A stretch of 64,000 bases of DNA from Rubellimicrobium aerolatum (GTDB lineage Bacteria; Pseudomonadota; Alphaproteobacteria; Rhodobacterales; Rhodobacteraceae), in the NCBI RefSeq assembly GCF_017872975.1, contig NZ_JAGGJP010000003.1, positions 124,001 to 188,000 of the forward strand, written 5' to 3'. Shown in pieces: positions 46,940 through 59,998 of this stretch (positions are counted from its first letter, which is position 1; each line of letters starts with the position of its first letter). Under the pieces are notes generated by a model. The model was given only the letters and a program-made list of their open reading frames with translations, was not told the DNA's origin and made no database searches. Made by a program: the position numbers and the translations under genes.

Positions 46940-49462
46940 ATGAACGATACCGGCGACAAGAAACCCCTTGGCCTTCGCGCTCCCGGCGCCCGGCCCGGCA
47001 ACGTGAAGCAGAGCTTCTCGCATGGCCGGACCAAGAACGTCGTTGTGGAGACCAAGGCCCGCAAGCGCGTGGTCGCGGCGCCGCCGTCGGCCAGCCCCGC
47101 GCCGGCCGGAACGGCCACGCGGGCGAGCGCCATCTTGGGCGATCCCTCCAAGCGGCCCGCCGGCATCTCAGACGCCGAGCTTGAGCGTCGCATGAAGGCC
47201 CTGGCGGCCGCCCGCGCCCGCGAGGCCGAGGATGCCGCGCGCCGCGCCATTGAGGATGCGGCCCGCGAGGAGGAGCGCGCCCGCAAGCGCGCCGAGATCG
47301 AGGCCCGCGAACGCGAGGAGCGCGAACGCGAGGAGGCCGCCCGCGCCGCCGCCGCCGAAGAGGAGCGTAAGCGACTCATCGCCGAACGCAAGGCCGCCGC
47401 GCAGGCCTCGGCCGCCGCGCCGTCCCGCGCCCCTGTCCAGCCCGGCCCGCCGCCCTCCGAGGAGGATCGTCGCGCCGCGCTCCAAGCCCGCAAGCCGGAC
47501 CGCGAGAAGGGTGACGCCCGCGGCCCCGCCAAGGAGGTCAAGGCCAAGCCCACCCGCGAGACCGAGGAGCGGCGGGGCGGCAAGCTCACGCTCACGCAGG
47601 CTCTCGATGGCGGCGACCGCCAGCGTTCCATGGCCGCGATGCGCCGCAAGCAGGAGCGGGCGCGTGCCAAGGCCATGGGCGGGCACGACCCGCGCGAGAA
47701 GGTGGTGCGCGACGTGCAGCTTCCCGAGGCGATCACGGTGGCCGAACTGGCCAACCGGATGGCCGAGCGCGTGGCCGACGTCATCAAGGCCCTGATGCGG
47801 AACGGCATCATGGCAACGCAGAACCAGACGCTGGATGCCGACACGGCCGAGCTCATCATCGACGAGTTCGGGCACCGCGTCGTGCGCGTCTCGGACGCGG
47901 ACGTGGAGCAGGCGATCGACACCGTCATCGACAAGGACGAGGACCTCAAGTCGCGTCCGCCCATCGTGACCATCATGGGTCACGTGGACCACGGCAAGAC
48001 CTCGCTCCTGGACGCGATCCGCCACGCCAACGTCGTGGCGGGCGAGGCCGGGGGCATCACCCAGCACATCGGCGCCTATCAGGTGAAGACAGAGTCCGGG
48101 GCCGTGCTGAGCTTCCTCGACACGCCCGGCCACGCTGCCTTCACGTCCATGCGCGCCCGGGGCGCGCAGGTGACGGACATCGTGGTGCTGGTGGTGGCCG
48201 CTGACGACTCGGTGATGCCGCAGACCATTGAGGCCATCAACCACGCCAAGGCCGCCAAGGTCCCGATGATCGTGGCGATCAACAAGATCGACAAGTACGA
48301 GGCCGATCCGCAGAAGGTCCGCACGGAGCTTCTGCAGCACGAGGTCGTAGTCGAGGCGATGTCGGGCGATGTGCAGGATGTGGAGGTGTCAGCCAAGACG
48401 GGGCAGGGGCTCGACAACCTTCTCGAAGCCATCGCGCTTCAGGCCGAAATCCTGGAGCTCAAGGCCAACCCGAGCCGCCCTGCCATGGGCGCGGTGATCG
48501 AGGCCAAGCTCGACGTGGGCCGCGGCCCCGTGGCAACGGTGCTCGTGCAGAACGGCACGCTTCGCAAGGGCGACATCTTCGTCGTCGGCGAGAAGTGGGG
48601 CAAGGTCCGCGCCCTTATCAACGACAAGGGCGAGACCGTCACCGAGGCCGGCCCGTCGGTTCCCGTGGAGGTCCTGGGCCTCGACGGGACGCCGCAGGCC
48701 GGGGACGTGCTGAACGTCGTCGAGACCGAGCAGCAGGCCCGCGAGATCGCCGACTACCGCGAGAAGGTCACGCGCGACAAGCGCGCGGCGGCGGGCGCGG
48801 CGACGACGCTGGAGCAGCTCATGGCGCGCGCCAAGGCCGACAAGAGCGTGGCCGAGCTGCCGGTTGTGGTGAAGGCGGACGTCCAAGGCTCGACCGAGGC
48901 GATCGTGCAGGCGCTGGAGAAGGTCGGCAACGACGAAGTGCGCGTGCGTGTGCTACATTCGGGCGTGGGCGCCATCACCGAGTCCGACATCGGTTTGGCC
49001 GAGGCGTCCAAGGCGCCGGTCATCGGCTTCAACGTTCGGGCCAACGCCCCGGCGCGGGCCTCTGCCAACCAAAAGGGCGTGGAGATCCGCTACTATTCGA
49101 TCATCTACGACCTGATGGATGACATCAAGGCGGCGGCATCGGGCCTGCTCAAGGACGAGGTGCGCGAGCGCTTCATCGGCTACGCCCGCATTCTCGAAGT
49201 CTTCAAGGTCTCGGGCGTGGGCAAGGTCGCGGGTTGTCTCGTCACCGAAGGCGTGGCGCGCAAGTCGGCTGGCGTGCGGCTCCTGCGCGACAACGTCGTG
49301 ATCCACGAGGGCACGCTCAAGACGCTCCAGCGGTTCAAGGATCAGGTCAACGAAGTCCAGTCCGGCCAGGAATGCGGCATGGCCTTCGAGAACTACGACG
49401 ACGTCCGCCAAGGCGACATCATCGAGATCTTCGAGCGCGAGACGGTCGAGCGTACGCTCTGA
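46940..49462 (+). CDS. infB: translation initiation factor IF-2
   Basis: GTPase that brings initiator tRNA to the ribosome. The 840-residue protein has a basic/acidic low-complexity N-terminal region rich in Ala, Arg and Glu (about residues 70-200). The G domain follows, with [34 protein letters not shown] and VAINKIDKY, then domains II to IV ([46 protein letters not shown]). Start ATG at 46940 ([32 protein letters not shown]) matches relatives. It closes the operon, ending in a hairpin; rbfA, often next, is absent. Confidence 0.97.
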   Translation: MNDTGDKKPLGLRAPGARPGNVKQSFSHGRTKNVVVETKARKRVVAAPPSASPAPAGTATRASAILGDPSKRPAGISDAELERRMKALAAARAREAEDAARRAIEDAAREEERARKRAEIEAREREEREREEAARAAAAEEERKRLIAERKAAAQASAAAPSRAPVQPGPPPSEEDRRAALQARKPDREKGDARGPAKEVKAKPTRETEERRGGKLTLTQALDGGDRQRSMAAMRRKQERARAKAMGGHDPREKVVRDVQLPEAITVAELANRMAERVADVIKALMRNGIMATQNQTLDADTAELIIDEFGHRVVRVSDADVEQAIDTVIDKDEDLKSRPPIVTIMGHVDHGKTSLLDAIRHANVVAGEAGGITQHIGAYQVKTESGAVLSFLDTPGHAAFTSMRARGAQVTDIVVLVVAADDSVMPQTIEAINHAKAAKVPMIVAINKIDKYEADPQKVRTELLQHEVVVEAMSGDVQDVEVSAKTGQGLDNLLEAIALQAEILELKANPSRPAMGAVIEAKLDVGRGPVATVLVQNGTLRKGDIFVVGEKWGKVRALINDKGETVTEAGPSVPVEVLGLDGTPQAGDVLNVVETEQQAREIADYREKVTRDKRAAAGAATTLEQLMARAKADKSVAELPVVVKADVQGSTEAIVQALEKVGNDEVRVRVLHSGVGAITESDIGLAEASKAPVIGFNVRANAPARASANQKGVEIRYYSIIYDLMDDIKAAASGLLKDEVRERFIGYARILEVFKVSGVGKVAGCLVTEGVARKSAGVRLLRDNVVIHEGTLKTLQRFKDQVNEVQSGQECGMAFENYDDVRQGDIIEIFERETVERTL

Positions 49463-49489
49463 CCGTCATCGCCAGCCCAGTCAAAATAA

Positions 49490-49520
49490 CGGAGGAGCTG
49501 ACATCTCGTCGGCTCCTCCG
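49490..49520 (+). terminator. intrinsic terminator after infB
   Basis: A 13-bp stem with one G-U pair (CGGAGGAGCTGAC with GTCGGCTCCTCCG) closes a five-base ATCTC loop and is followed by CTTCGTTT. It lies 27 bases after the infB stop and should end the rimP-nusA-ylxR-infB transcript. The next 230 bases hold nothing I recognise. Confidence 0.8.
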
Positions 49521-49753
49521 CTTCGTTTATGCATCTGGTCAGGAAACTTGGCCGGACGGCGGGGCAGGGCCCTTTATGGAACCAGGCCACCCATGGGCTG
49601 GGAGCGTGTGATGAGCCGTGTCTGCCCTGAGTTCCGCGCACATGGAGCCACGTCGCGGAGTGCGGGAGCACCGACTGGTCCCTGTCCCTTGGACCTTGAC
49701 ACTGGAGCGGCAAACCGTGGTCGGTCGCCGCAGCCAGAATTTCACTGCAAACG

Positions 49754-49900
49754 TCAGGCCACCCGGGCGAGTGGGCGCTCGACAGGGAAGCCTTTGTAGA
49801 CCTTCTCGTCGACCCGGATGATGACACGGCCATCGTCCAACTGGCGGACGAGGATGCCCTGCACCGACATGCAGCTCCCGATCTGGATTGTACGAAGCAT
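49754..49900 (-). CDS. small conserved-looking protein (48 residues), function unknown
   Basis: The product reads MLRTIQIGSCMSVQGILVRQ followed by LDDGRVIIRVDEKVYKGFPVERPLARVA. The alternating hydrophobic and charged pattern predicts a small beta-rich protein. The ATG at 49898-49900 is preceded by an excellent ribosome site (GGGGAGGAATC), rare in this genome stretch. Similar short proteins beginning with an IQIG/VQG pattern occur in Rhodobacterales as far as I recall, but I cannot name the family. An earlier in-frame start (15 codons upstream) lacks a ribosome site. Confidence 0.65.
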   Translation of the reverse strand: MLRTIQIGSCMSVQGILVRQLDDGRVIIRVDEKVYKGFPVERPLARVA

Positions 49901-49997
49901 CTGATTCCTCCCCTGCAAGCTCTCGTCATAAAAGTGCCACAGCAATAGTTAATAAACCATTTAAAGCGAGCAAGAACTCATCAAGTTGTAGAGATTT
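49901..49997 (-). promoter_or_regulatory. AT-rich leader/promoter region of the small gene
   Basis: This 97-bp gap is markedly AT-richer than its surroundings. On the minus strand TTGCTC is followed 17 bases later by AACTAT, a possible promoter. Two TTAA half-sites (49949-49952 and 49961-49964) are eight bases apart, resembling but not matching the CtrA box spacing of seven. Confidence 0.35.
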
Positions 49998-50408
49998 TCA
50001 GAGCCAGTCCCGCAGGATCGGGATCAGTGGGATATCGGCGGGCGGCATCGGGTAGCTTTGCAGCTTGTTCGGCTTTGCCCAAGCCAAGGTTTGACCTTCC
50101 CGGGGCTGCGGCGTGCCTTGCCAGCGCCGACAGGCGAAGAGCGGCATCAGGAGGTGGAAGCGCTCGTAGGCGTGGCTCGCGAAGGTCAGGGGGGCGAGGC
50201 AGGAGGCGTGGGTGTCGATGCCCAGCTCCTCGTGCAACTCGCGGATCAGGGCGGCTTCGGGGGTCTCGCCGGGCTCGACCTTGCCGCCGGGGAATTCCCA
50301 GAGGCCGGCCATGGACTTGCCCTCGGGGCGCTGGGCCAGGAGGATGCGGCCGTCGGCGTCGATGAGCGCGACGGCCGCCACAAGGAGGAGCGGCCGGGGG
50401 TCGGTCAC
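49998..50408 (-). CDS. mutT: (deoxy)nucleoside triphosphate pyrophosphohydrolase, MutT type
   Basis: Likely clears 8-oxo-dGTP from the nucleotide pool. The 136-residue protein has [55 protein letters not shown], i.e. the MutT-type [11 protein letters not shown] lead-in and a full Nudix box. The start is a GTG at 50406-50408 that overlaps the argJ stop by four bases (GTGA), so it is translationally coupled to argJ. The argJ-mutT pairing is common in alphaproteobacteria. Confidence 0.92.
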   Translation of the reverse strand: MTDPRPLLLVAAVALIDADGRILLAQRPEGKSMAGLWEFPGGKVEPGETPEAALIRELHEELGIDTHASCLAPLTFASHAYERFHLLMPLFACRRWQGTPQPREGQTLAWAKPNKLQSYPMPPADIPLIPILRDWL

Positions 50409-51622
50409 GAGCGGTAGTCAGCGTTGATGTCGATGTAGCCGTGGGTCAGGTCGCAGGTCCAGACGGTCGCCGCGCCGTCGCCGAGGCCGAGGTCCACGCC
50501 GATCTCCAGTTCCTGCCGCTTCATGTAGGCCGAGGCGGCCTCCTCGGAGTAGTCGGGGGCCCGGAAGCCGTCGAGGGCCACGACGATGTCGCCGAAGCGG
50601 ATCGACAGGCGGTCGCGGTCGGCCTGGGCCCCGGACTTGCCCACCGCCATGACGATGCGGCCCCAGTTGGCGTCCTCGCCCGCGATGGCGGTCTTGACCA
50701 GGGGGGAGTTGGCGATGGCCATGGCGGTGCGGTGGGCGTCGGGTTCGGAGGCGGCGCCGGTGACGCGGACCTGCACGAGCTTGGTCGCGCCCTCGCCGTC
50801 GCGGACGACCTGGAGGGCGAGGTCGAGGAACACGGATTCCAGCGCCCGCGCGAAATCGGGCTGGCCGGAGGCGTCCACGCCCGAGGCCCCGGTCGCCGCC
50901 ACGAGCAGCGTGTCCGAGGTGGAGGTGTCGCTGTCCACGGTGATGCGGTTGAAGCTGCGGTCGCAGGCGGCGGAGGTGAGGGCCTGAAGCTCCTCCCGGC
51001 CGATGCGGGCGTCGGTGAAGACATAGACCAGCATCGTCGCCATGTCGGGCGCGATCATGCCCGAGCCCTTGGCGATCCCGGCGATCCGCACCGTGCCGCC
51101 GGGCAGGTCGAGCTCGGCCGAGGCGCCCTTGGGGAAGGTGTCGGTGGTCATGATGGCGCGCGCCGCCGCCTCAATGCCGTCGGGGGCCAGCGCGTCGCGC
51201 AGGGCGGGCACGGCGTCGGCGATGCGCTGCCAGGGCAGGGGCTCGCCGATGACGCCGGTGGAGGAGGTGAAGATGCGCGACGGCGGGAGGTCGAGCGCGG
51301 CAGCGGCGGCTGTGCAGATGCCGTGCACCGCCTCCTCGCCCAAGCGGCCTGTGAAGGCGTTGGAGTTGCCGGAATTGACGAGGAAGGCAGCTCGGCCGCC
51401 CTCGGAATGTGCCAGTTTGCTTTGCCCGTCGCGCACGGGGGCCGAGCGGGTGGCCGAGCGGGTAAAGGTGCCGGCGACGGTGGCCTCCTCTATGACGGCG
51501 AGCATCACGTCGGTGCGGCCCTTGTAGCGGACGCCGGCGGCGGCGGATGCGAAACGGACCCCCCCGATGATGGGGAGGTCCGGGAAGCGGGCGGGCGCCA
51601 GAGGCGAGACCTTGGACGCCAA
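50405..51622 (-). CDS. argJ: bifunctional glutamate N-acetyltransferase / amino-acid N-acetyltransferase
   Basis: Recycles the acetyl group in arginine synthesis. The 405-residue protein contains [34 protein letters not shown], and the self-cleavage site [16 protein letters not shown], where the chain splits before the Thr that becomes the nucleophile. [14 protein letters not shown] and the C-terminal [17 protein letters not shown] are typical. The only start fitting the conserved N-terminus is a TTG at 51620-51622, one base after the upstream stop. Whether it performs one or both acetyl-transfer steps is unknown. Confidence 0.94.
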   Translation of the reverse strand: MASKVSPLAPARFPDLPIIGGVRFASAAAGVRYKGRTDVMLAVIEEATVAGTFTRSATRSAPVRDGQSKLAHSEGGRAAFLVNSGNSNAFTGRLGEEAVHGICTAAAAALDLPPSRIFTSSTGVIGEPLPWQRIADAVPALRDALAPDGIEAAARAIMTTDTFPKGASAELDLPGGTVRIAGIAKGSGMIAPDMATMLVYVFTDARIGREELQALTSAACDRSFNRITVDSDTSTSDTLLVAATGASGVDASGQPDFARALESVFLDLALQVVRDGEGATKLVQVRVTGAASEPDAHRTAMAIANSPLVKTAIAGEDANWGRIVMAVGKSGAQADRDRLSIRFGDIVVALDGFRAPDYSEEAASAYMKRQELEIGVDLGLGDGAATVWTCDLTHGYIDINADYRS

Positions 51623-51623
51623 C

Positions 51624-52568
51624 TCAGTCGTCCAGGAGGGTCGCGTCGTTCAGCACAGCGGGGTCGAATTGGCCGGGCGCAGGCCGCGTGACCTCGGCCT
51701 GTCCTTCGAGCTCGGTCAGGCGGGCCTGCACGGCCTCCTGCTGGAGCTGGCCCTCGATCTCGCCGCGCACCTCGTCGAGGGTGGGGGGCGTCGTCGGGCG
51801 GGTGTCGTTGAGGCGGATGACGTGCCAGCCGAACTGGGACTGGACGGGGGCGGAAAGGGCGCCCTTCTCCAGGCCGGCGACGGCCTGCTCGAACTCGGGC
51901 ACCATCATGCCGGCGGTGAACCAGCCGAGCGCGCCGCCCTGGGCACCCGAGCCGGTGTCGGTCGAAAGCTCGGTGGCGACGGCCTCGAAGGCCTCGCCGG
52001 CGGTGATGCGCTCGATGGCGGCGTTGGCCTCCTCCTCGGTGACGACGAGGATGTGGGAGGCGTCCCATTCCGTGCCGGGCTCGGCGCTGGCGTATTGGGC
52101 GTCGTATGCGGCCTGCACCGCCTCGTCGCTGACGGCGCCCGTGGCGATGTCGCCGATCACCTCGTTGGCGAGGAGCGAGCGGCGCTGGTTCTGGAGCGCG
52201 ATCTCGGTGGCGGCGGAGGGGGTCGTGACGGTCTCGGCCAGGAGCTCCTGCTGGATGAGCTGATCGGTCACGCCGGAGAAGATCACGTCGGGCGGGAGCT
52301 GCTGGTATTGCGGCGGGAGCTGGCGCACGGCGACGAGAAGCTGGCCGAGGGTGATGTCGGTGCCGTTCACGGTGGCGACCACGGTGTCGCGCGTCACGTC
52401 CTGGGCGGGGGTCGCAGTTTCGGCCGTCACAGAGCCTTCGACCGGCGTGTCGGTCGCGGGAGCCTCGGGGGCGGGCGCTTCCGTCGTCGCCTCCTGCGCG
52501 GTAGCTGGCAAGGCCAAGGCCAGGGCCAGCACCGAGGCGGTCTGGAGGAGCGTGAGCTGTTTCAGCAT
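51624..52568 (-). CDS. periplasmic peptidyl-prolyl cis-trans isomerase, parvulin type
   Basis: Folding helper for exported proteins. The 314-residue protein has a signal peptide ([26 protein letters not shown]), then a Pro/Thr/Glu-rich linker (about 26-60), an N-terminal SurA-like helical part ([48 protein letters not shown]) and a parvulin domain ([48 protein letters not shown]...[10 protein letters not shown]). It diverges from secA, the gene for the export motor, across 199 bases. Confidence 0.9.
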   Translation of the reverse strand: MLKQLTLLQTASVLALALALPATAQEATTEAPAPEAPATDTPVEGSVTAETATPAQDVTRDTVVATVNGTDITLGQLLVAVRQLPPQYQQLPPDVIFSGVTDQLIQQELLAETVTTPSAATEIALQNQRRSLLANEVIGDIATGAVSDEAVQAAYDAQYASAEPGTEWDASHILVVTEEEANAAIERITAGEAFEAVATELSTDTGSGAQGGALGWFTAGMMVPEFEQAVAGLEKGALSAPVQSQFGWHVIRLNDTRPTTPPTLDEVRGEIEGQLQQEAVQARLTELEGQAEVTRPAPGQFDPAVLNDATLLDD

Positions 52569-52605
52569 GGAACGAAGCCTTGATCGGGCGGCCCGCCGGG
52601 CCGCG

Positions 52606-52634
52606 TTGACAGCGCGACAGCCCCCCCTTATGTC
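52606..52634 (+). promoter_or_regulatory. candidate sigma-70-type promoter for secA
   Basis: A perfect TTGACA at 52606-52611 is followed after 17 bases by TATGTC (52629-52634), or after 16 by TTATGT. It points towards secA, leaving a leader of about 125 bases. The -10 box is only partly consensus. Confidence 0.55.
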
Positions 52635-52767
52635 CGCGAACATCCCGAGGGGGCACACCGGCCCCCATCTAGGCCGGGCGTGCGCGGGCCACAAGGAACC
52701 TCCTCTCAATTTGGCGGGAGTCCCGGTCCAGCCCGGAGGGCGCGGACAGAGGACGAGGACGACGATC

Positions 52768-55548
52768 ATGGGTTTGGGCACGCTCGCGCGGAGCATCTTC
52801 GGCACCCCGAACGACCGCAAGGTCAAGTCGGTTCGTCCGCTCGTCCAGGCCATCAACGCCCGCGAGGCCGAGGTCAAGGCGCTGAGCGACCAGGGCCTGA
52901 AGGACGCGACCGCCGCGCTGCGCGAGCGGGCGCGGGGGGCCGAGGACCTCGACCGGTTGCTGCCGGAGTGCTTCGCCCTCGTGCGCGAGGCGGCGTGGCG
53001 CGCGCTGGGGCTGCGGGCCTTCGACGTGCAGCTCGTCGGCGGCATCTTCCTTCATCAGGGCAACATCGCCGAGATGAAGACCGGGGAGGGCAAGACCTTG
53101 GTCGCGACCTTCCCGGCGACGCTGAACGCGCTCGCTGGCAAGGGCGTTCATGTGGTGACGGTGAACGACTATTTGGCACGCCGCGACGCGGAATGGATGG
53201 GCAAGGTCTACGGGATGCTGGGCCTGACGACCGGGGTCGTGGTGCCCCAGCAGCCCGAGCCCGAGAAGCGCCTAGCCTATCAGGCCGACATCACCTACGC
53301 GACCAACAACGAGCTGGGCTTCGACTATCTCCGCGACAACATGAAGTCGGACCTTGGGCAGATGACCCAGCGCGGCCACAACTACGCCATCGTGGACGAG
53401 GTGGACTCGATCCTCATCGACGAGGCGCGCACGCCTCTCATCATCTCGGGGCCGTCGCAGGACCGCTCGGACCTTTATATCCGCATGGACAAGCTGATCC
53501 CGCTGCTGCCCGAGAGCGGATATTCGGTGGACGAGAAGACGCGCAACGTCACCTTCACGGACGAAGGCAACGACGTCTTGGAGGAGAAGCTGCGCGAAGC
53601 GGGGCTGCTGCCCGAGACGCAGAGCCTCTACGATCCCGAGTCCACGACGCTGGTCCACCACGTCAATCAGGCGTTGCGGGCGCACAAGCTGTTCCAGCGT
53701 GACAAGGATTACATCGTCCGCGACGGCAAGGTGGTGCTGATCGACGAGTTCACCGGCCGCATGATGATCGGTCGTCGCCTGTCGGACGGCCTGCACCAGG
53801 CTATCGAGGCCAAGGAAGGCGTGAAGATCGAGCCTGAGAACGTCACGCTCGCCTCCGTGACATTCCAGAACTACTTCCGGTTGTATAGTAAGCTGGCCGG
53901 GATGACCGGCACCGGCCTGACCGAAGCTGACGAGTTCCGGGAGATCTATGGGTTGGGCGTCGTGGAGATCCCAACGAACCGTCCCGTCGCCCGCAAGGAC
54001 GAGCATGACGCTGTCTACCGCACCGCGCGCGAGAAGTACGAGGCCATCGTCAAGGCCATCCGCGAGGCGCACGAGCGGGGGCAACCGATCCTGGTCGGCA
54101 CGACATCCATCGAGAAATCCGAGATGCTGTCGGGCATGCTGCGGAAGGATGGCATCCCCCACAACGTCCTGAACGCCCGCGAGCACGAGCGCGAGGCGCA
54201 GATCGTAGCCGAGGCCGGGCAGCCGGGCGCCGTGACCATCGCGACCAACATGGCGGGGCGGGGCACCGACATCCAGCTTGGCGGCAACGTCGAGATGAAG
54301 GTTCTGGAGGCGCTGGCGGCCGATCCCGAGGCGCACCCCGACGAGGTGCGCGCCCGCATCGAGGCCGAGCACGCCGCCGACAAGGAGCGGGTGAAGCAGG
54401 CTGGTGGACTTTACGTGCTGGCCACCGAGCGGCACGAGTCGCGTCGCATCGACAACCAGCTCCGTGGCCGATCGGGCCGTCAGGGCGACCCGGGGCGGTC
54501 GAGCTTCTTTCTCTCGCTCGAGGACGACCTGATGCGGATCTTCGGATCCGAGCGGCTGGACAAGGTGCTGTCCACTCTGGGGATGAAGGAAGGCGAAGCC
54601 ATCGTCCACCCTTGGGTGAACAAGTCTCTGGAGCGCGCGCAGGCCAAGGTCGAGGGGCGCAACTTCGACATCCGCAAGCAGCTTCTCAAGTTCGACGACG
54701 TGATGAACGATCAGCGCAAGGTGATCTTCGCCCAACGCCGGGAGATCATGGAATCCAGGGACATTGGCGAGATCGTCGCCGACATGCGGCATCAGGTCGT
54801 CGCGGATCTCATGGACGACTTCATGCCGCCGCGCTCCTATCCGGAGCAGTGGCAGGCCGAGGCGCTCTACGAGTCGGTCAAGCTGAAGCTCGGTCAGGAT
54901 CTGCCCATCCTGCAGTGGGCGGCCGAGGAAGGGGTGGATCAGGACAAGATCCGCGAACGTATCGTCGAAGCTACGGACAAGGCAATGGCCGAGAAGGAGG
55001 CCGCCTTCGGTCCCGAGACGATGCGAAGCATCGAAAAGCAGGTCCTGCTGCAAACCATCGACGCCAAGTGGCGGGATCACCTGCTGCGGCTGGAGCACCT
55101 CCGCTCGGTCGTGGGCTTCCGGGGCTACGCCCAGCGCGACCCCCTGAACGAATACAAGACCGAAAGCTTCCAATTGTTCGAGAAGCTGCTCGACGGCTTG
55201 CGCGAGGAGGTGACGCAGAAGCTTTCCGCCCTCCGCCCCATCACGCCCGAGGAAAGCCAGGCCATGATGCAGAACCTGCTCGCGCAGCGGCGGGCTCAGG
55301 CGGCCGCGCAAGCTGACTCCGCATCGGCGGGGCAGGGGGGGAGTGTGGCCAACGCGATTCGGGTCGGGACGCCTGCCTTGGTGACGGCGGGTACGGAGAA
55401 CGGGGCTCTGCAGCCGCAGCCGGACGTGGGCCTCGTTCGCCCTGGGTTCGATGTCGAGGATCCGTCGACATGGGGTAATCCCTCGCGCAACGATCCGTGT
55501 CCCTGTGGCTCGGGGCAGAAGTTCAAGCATTGTCATGGGGCGTTTTGA
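52768..55548 (+). CDS. secA: preprotein translocase ATPase SecA
   Basis: Motor that pushes unfolded proteins through SecYEG. The 926-residue protein shows [23 protein letters not shown] (Walker A), [53 protein letters not shown] and [21 protein letters not shown]. The C-terminal zinc motif [14 protein letters not shown] binds SecB. I chose the ATG at 52768 ([22 protein letters not shown]); upstream residues in frame are not conserved. A parS-like palindrome follows 30 bases after the stop. Confidence 0.97.
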   Translation: MGLGTLARSIFGTPNDRKVKSVRPLVQAINAREAEVKALSDQGLKDATAALRERARGAEDLDRLLPECFALVREAAWRALGLRAFDVQLVGGIFLHQGNIAEMKTGEGKTLVATFPATLNALAGKGVHVVTVNDYLARRDAEWMGKVYGMLGLTTGVVVPQQPEPEKRLAYQADITYATNNELGFDYLRDNMKSDLGQMTQRGHNYAIVDEVDSILIDEARTPLIISGPSQDRSDLYIRMDKLIPLLPESGYSVDEKTRNVTFTDEGNDVLEEKLREAGLLPETQSLYDPESTTLVHHVNQALRAHKLFQRDKDYIVRDGKVVLIDEFTGRMMIGRRLSDGLHQAIEAKEGVKIEPENVTLASVTFQNYFRLYSKLAGMTGTGLTEADEFREIYGLGVVEIPTNRPVARKDEHDAVYRTAREKYEAIVKAIREAHERGQPILVGTTSIEKSEMLSGMLRKDGIPHNVLNAREHEREAQIVAEAGQPGAVTIATNMAGRGTDIQLGGNVEMKVLEALAADPEAHPDEVRARIEAEHAADKERVKQAGGLYVLATERHESRRIDNQLRGRSGRQGDPGRSSFFLSLEDDLMRIFGSERLDKVLSTLGMKEGEAIVHPWVNKSLERAQAKVEGRNFDIRKQLLKFDDVMNDQRKVIFAQRREIMESRDIGEIVADMRHQVVADLMDDFMPPRSYPEQWQAEALYESVKLKLGQDLPILQWAAEEGVDQDKIRERIVEATDKAMAEKEAAFGPETMRSIEKQVLLQTIDAKWRDHLLRLEHLRSVVGFRGYAQRDPLNEYKTESFQLFEKLLDGLREEVTQKLSALRPITPEESQAMMQNLLAQRRAQAAAQADSASAGQGGSVANAIRVGTPALVTAGTENGALQPQPDVGLVRPGFDVEDPSTWGNPSRNDPCPCGSGQKFKHCHGAF

Positions 55549-55577
55549 GGAACCCGCAGGACAGGCAGCACGGTCTG

Positions 55578-55597
55578 GACGTTTCACGTGAAACGTC
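55578..55597. other. second parS-type site
   Basis: The 20-mer GACGTTTCACGTGAAACGTC is a perfect palindrome whose central 14 bases (GTTTCACGTGAAAC) equal the parS core. Compared with the consensus 16-mer only the two outermost bases change (C..G for T..A), symmetrically. It lies 49 kb from the first site, still in the origin-proximal region. Confidence 0.82.
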
Positions 55598-55820
55598 GGA
55601 CTCCGCGATGCGGGCCGGCTTCACGAGGGTGATCTGAGAGGATCCTAACTCGGCGGCACTTGCCGTCCTCCGCCTTGGCAGACGGCAAAACAAGACCGCA
55701 GAATTGAGGGGCGTCTTTCAAGTCCAATCTCGGGCTCATGCCGTGGCGACATTTTTCGGCCTTGGCATGATTCGATCTGAAACGCAGTAGGGACTCTGCC
55801 CTTCGTCCCTGCGGGCCTCA

Positions 55821-55847
55821 CCCCGTGATATTTCAAGCCGAAGAAGG
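55821..55847 (+). repeat. family A dispersed repeat, degenerate copy 6
   Basis: CCCCGTGATATTTCAAGCC followed by GAAGAAGG resembles the family A core with several substitutions and lacks clear upstream hairpins. It lies 272 bases after the secA stop. Confidence 0.5.
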
Positions 55848-55929
55848 CCGGATGCACCCAACGGGGTGCGCTGGAGTCCTTGCCAGACATGGAGAAGCGG
55901 TTGCCGATGTGACGCCGTCGCCTGTGGTC

Positions 55930-56694
55930 TTACAGGTACCCTTCCGCCCGGAAGCTCAGTTCCCGCTCTCGCCCGATGATGAGATGGTCATGCAGCGAGA
56001 GGCCCAACGCCTGCGCCGCTGCCTCGACCTGCGCGGTCATGTCGATGTCGGCTTGGCTGGGCGTGGGATCGCCCGACGGATGGTTGTGGACGAGGATCAG
56101 GGCCGAGGCGTTCAACTCCAGAGCCCGCTTGACCACCTCGCGCGGGTAGACCGGAACATGGTCCACGGTGCCGCGCGCCTGCTCCTCGTCGGCGATCAGC
56201 ACGTTCTTGCGGTCGAGGAACAGGACGCGAAACTGTTCCTGCTCCCGATGCGCCATGACCGTGTGGCAGTAGTCGAGAAGCTGGGCCCAGCTTGAGACCA
56301 CGTGCCGCCGCAGCACCTTGGCCCGTGCCATCCGATGCGCCGCCGCCTCGATGATCTTCAACTCGGTCGCTACCGCCTGTCCCACCCCCTCGATTTGGAG
56401 AAGGCGGGGCAGGGGGGCTGACAGCACCGAGGCCACGTCCCCGAACGTCTCCAGGAGCCGCCGCGCCAGCGGCTTCACATCCTGTCGTGGGATCGCGCGA
56501 AACAGCACCAATTCCAGAAGCTCATAGTCCGGCAGCGCCGCCGCGCCCCCATCGAGGAACCGTTGCCGCAGCCGTGCCCTGTGGTCGGCGATGTAGGATG
56601 GGAGCTTGCTGCCGGACAGCGGGACAGGCAAAGCCTCGTCCCCGTCCAACGGGAAAAGCGCGAGTGAATCGGACAGGCCAGGCGGCTTGGTCAT
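55930..56694 (-). CDS. radC: RadC/JAMM-domain DNA-associated protein
   Basis: The 254-residue protein has an N-terminal helix-hairpin-helix segment ([21 protein letters not shown]) and a C-terminal JAMM metalloprotease-like fold with the motif [19 protein letters not shown], giving two His and an Asp for zinc. The RadC name is historical; a DNA-repair role is doubtful and the function is unsettled. A linker with [28 protein letters not shown] is typical. The gene converges with secA. Confidence 0.92.
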   Translation of the reverse strand: MTKPPGLSDSLALFPLDGDEALPVPLSGSKLPSYIADHRARLRQRFLDGGAAALPDYELLELVLFRAIPRQDVKPLARRLLETFGDVASVLSAPLPRLLQIEGVGQAVATELKIIEAAAHRMARAKVLRRHVVSSWAQLLDYCHTVMAHREQEQFRVLFLDRKNVLIADEEQARGTVDHVPVYPREVVKRALELNASALILVHNHPSGDPTPSQADIDMTAQVEAAAQALGLSLHDHLIIGRERELSFRAEGYL

Positions 56695-56850
56695 GCCCCC
56701 AATGATGCCTGCGAATAATTAAGATCCGGTGAAGGACAGCCTCGGAAACGATATGAAGCGGCGGCCGGGGCCAGTCCCGGACCACCGCTCTCCGCCTTCG
56801 ATGACGATCGGGGGGCCCTACCGGGCATCCCGCCCCGAAGAAGGGACAGT

Positions 56851-58008
56851 TCAGCCCTTCATCGAGTCCCAGAAGCCCTTAACAGCCGAGAAGAACCCGG
56901 CGCTCTGAGGATTGTTCTTCTGCTCCGAGAGCTTGTCGAACTCGCGGAGCAACTCCTTCTGACGGGAAGTCAGGTTCACCGGAGTTTCGACCGCAAGCTC
57001 GATGAACATATCGCCCACGTCCTTGGTCCGCAGGACGGGCATTCCCTTGCCGCGCAGCCGCATCTGGCGACCCGCCTGCGAGCCCTCGGGGATGCGGACG
57101 CGGGCGCGGCCGCCGTCGATGGTCGGCACCTCGATGTCGCCGCCCAGGGCCGCCGTCGCCATCGACACTGGCACCCGGCAGTGCAGGTCCGCGCCGTCGC
57201 GCACGAAGATCGCGTGCTCCTTGACCTCGACGAAGATGTAGAGGTCGCCCGTGGGGCCGCCGCGCATCCCCGCCTCGCCCTCGCCGGCGAGCCGGATGCG
57301 CGTGCCCGTCTCCACCCCGGCGGGGATGTTGACGGAGAGCGTCTTCTCCTTCTCCACGCGGCCGGCGCCGTGGCAGGCCTTGCAGGGGTTCTTGATCGTC
57401 TGGCCCAGGCCGTTGCAGGTCGGGCAGGTGCGTTCGACGGTGAAGAAGCCCTGCTGCGCCCGCACCTTGCCGATGCCGGAACAGGTGGGGCAGGTCTGCG
57501 GCTCGGACCCACCCTCGGCGCCTGTGCCCTTGCACACGCCGCAGGTGACGGCGGTGGGGACCTGGATCGTTTTTTGCAGGCCCTGGTGGGCCTCCTCCAG
57601 AGAGATGCGCAGATTGTAGCGCAGGTCGTTCCCCCGCGCCGCCGCCCGCGCCCGGCCTTGCGCCCCGCGCGCGCCCATGATGTCGCCGAAGAGGTCGTCG
57701 AACACGTCCGAGAACGCGCTGGCGAAATCGCCGTTGGGCCGGAACCCGCCCGCGCCGCCCGGCCGCGCGCCGCCCATGCCGCCGTCAAAGGCCGCGTGGC
57801 CGAAGCGGTCGTAGGCCGCCTTCTTCTGCTCGTCCTTCAGGACCTCGTAGGCCTCGTTCACGTCCTTGAACTTGGCCTCGGCCTGCGGGTCGTCGGCGTT
57901 GCGGTCGGGGTGCAATTCCTTGGCCTTGGCCCGGTAGGCCTTCTTGATCTCCTCGGCCGAAGCGCCGCGGGTCACGCCCAGGGTCTCGTAGTAGTCGCGT
58001 TTCGCCAT
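56851..58008 (-). CDS. dnaJ: chaperone DnaJ (Hsp40)
   Basis: Co-chaperone that delivers substrates to DnaK and triggers its ATPase. The 385-residue protein has the J domain [41 protein letters not shown] with HPD, a Gly/Phe-rich linker (about 75-105), and four zinc repeats [24 protein letters not shown] and CKACHGAG, then the client-binding C-terminal domain. I use the ATG at 58006-58008; a GTG one codon earlier is possible. It follows dnaK after 79 bases containing a hairpin. Confidence 0.97.
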   Translation of the reverse strand: MAKRDYYETLGVTRGASAEEIKKAYRAKAKELHPDRNADDPQAEAKFKDVNEAYEVLKDEQKKAAYDRFGHAAFDGGMGGARPGGAGGFRPNGDFASAFSDVFDDLFGDIMGARGAQGRARAAARGNDLRYNLRISLEEAHQGLQKTIQVPTAVTCGVCKGTGAEGGSEPQTCPTCSGIGKVRAQQGFFTVERTCPTCNGLGQTIKNPCKACHGAGRVEKEKTLSVNIPAGVETGTRIRLAGEGEAGMRGGPTGDLYIFVEVKEHAIFVRDGADLHCRVPVSMATAALGGDIEVPTIDGGRARVRIPEGSQAGRQMRLRGKGMPVLRTKDVGDMFIELAVETPVNLTSRQKELLREFDKLSEQKNNPQSAGFFSAVKGFWDSMKG

Positions 58009-58040
58009 CACTCACATCCTCCGGCCCCTGAAACGAAAGC

Positions 58041-58063
58041 GGCCGGCCCGTGGCGGGCCGGCC
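58041..58063 (-). terminator. intrinsic terminator between dnaK and dnaJ (minus direction)
   Basis: A perfect 10-bp stem (GGCCGGCCCG with CGGGCCGGCC) around a three-base loop is followed, on the minus strand, by GCTTTCGTTTC. It lies 24 bases after the dnaK stop and probably lowers dnaJ expression relative to dnaK while allowing readthrough. Confidence 0.7.
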
Positions 58064-58087
58064 CTTCCCCGATCAGGGGCCCCGCCC

Positions 58088-59998
<1,911 letters not shown>

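Larger units (their letters stand above)
55549..55929. other. gene-free gap between secA and radC
   Basis: No credible gene on either strand. It holds the second parS-type palindrome (55578-55597), a degenerate family A core (55821-55847) and a small GCACCC-AACG-GGGTGC stem (55854-55869). The stretch 55630-55800 is less GC-rich than the genes around it and shows no recognisable motif. secA and radC converge here, so terminators might be expected, but no stem with a T-run stands out. Confidence 0.6.

Noticed and set aside
49393-49929. 178-residue minus-strand frame across the infB end and the following gap
   Set aside because: It crosses the infB terminator and has no recognisable domain; the small gene at 49754-49900 in another frame has the better ribosome site.
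52351-52767. N-terminal extension of SecA
   Set aside because: The added 139 residues are antisense to the isomerase gene and non-conserved; MGLGTLAR at 52768 matches the family.
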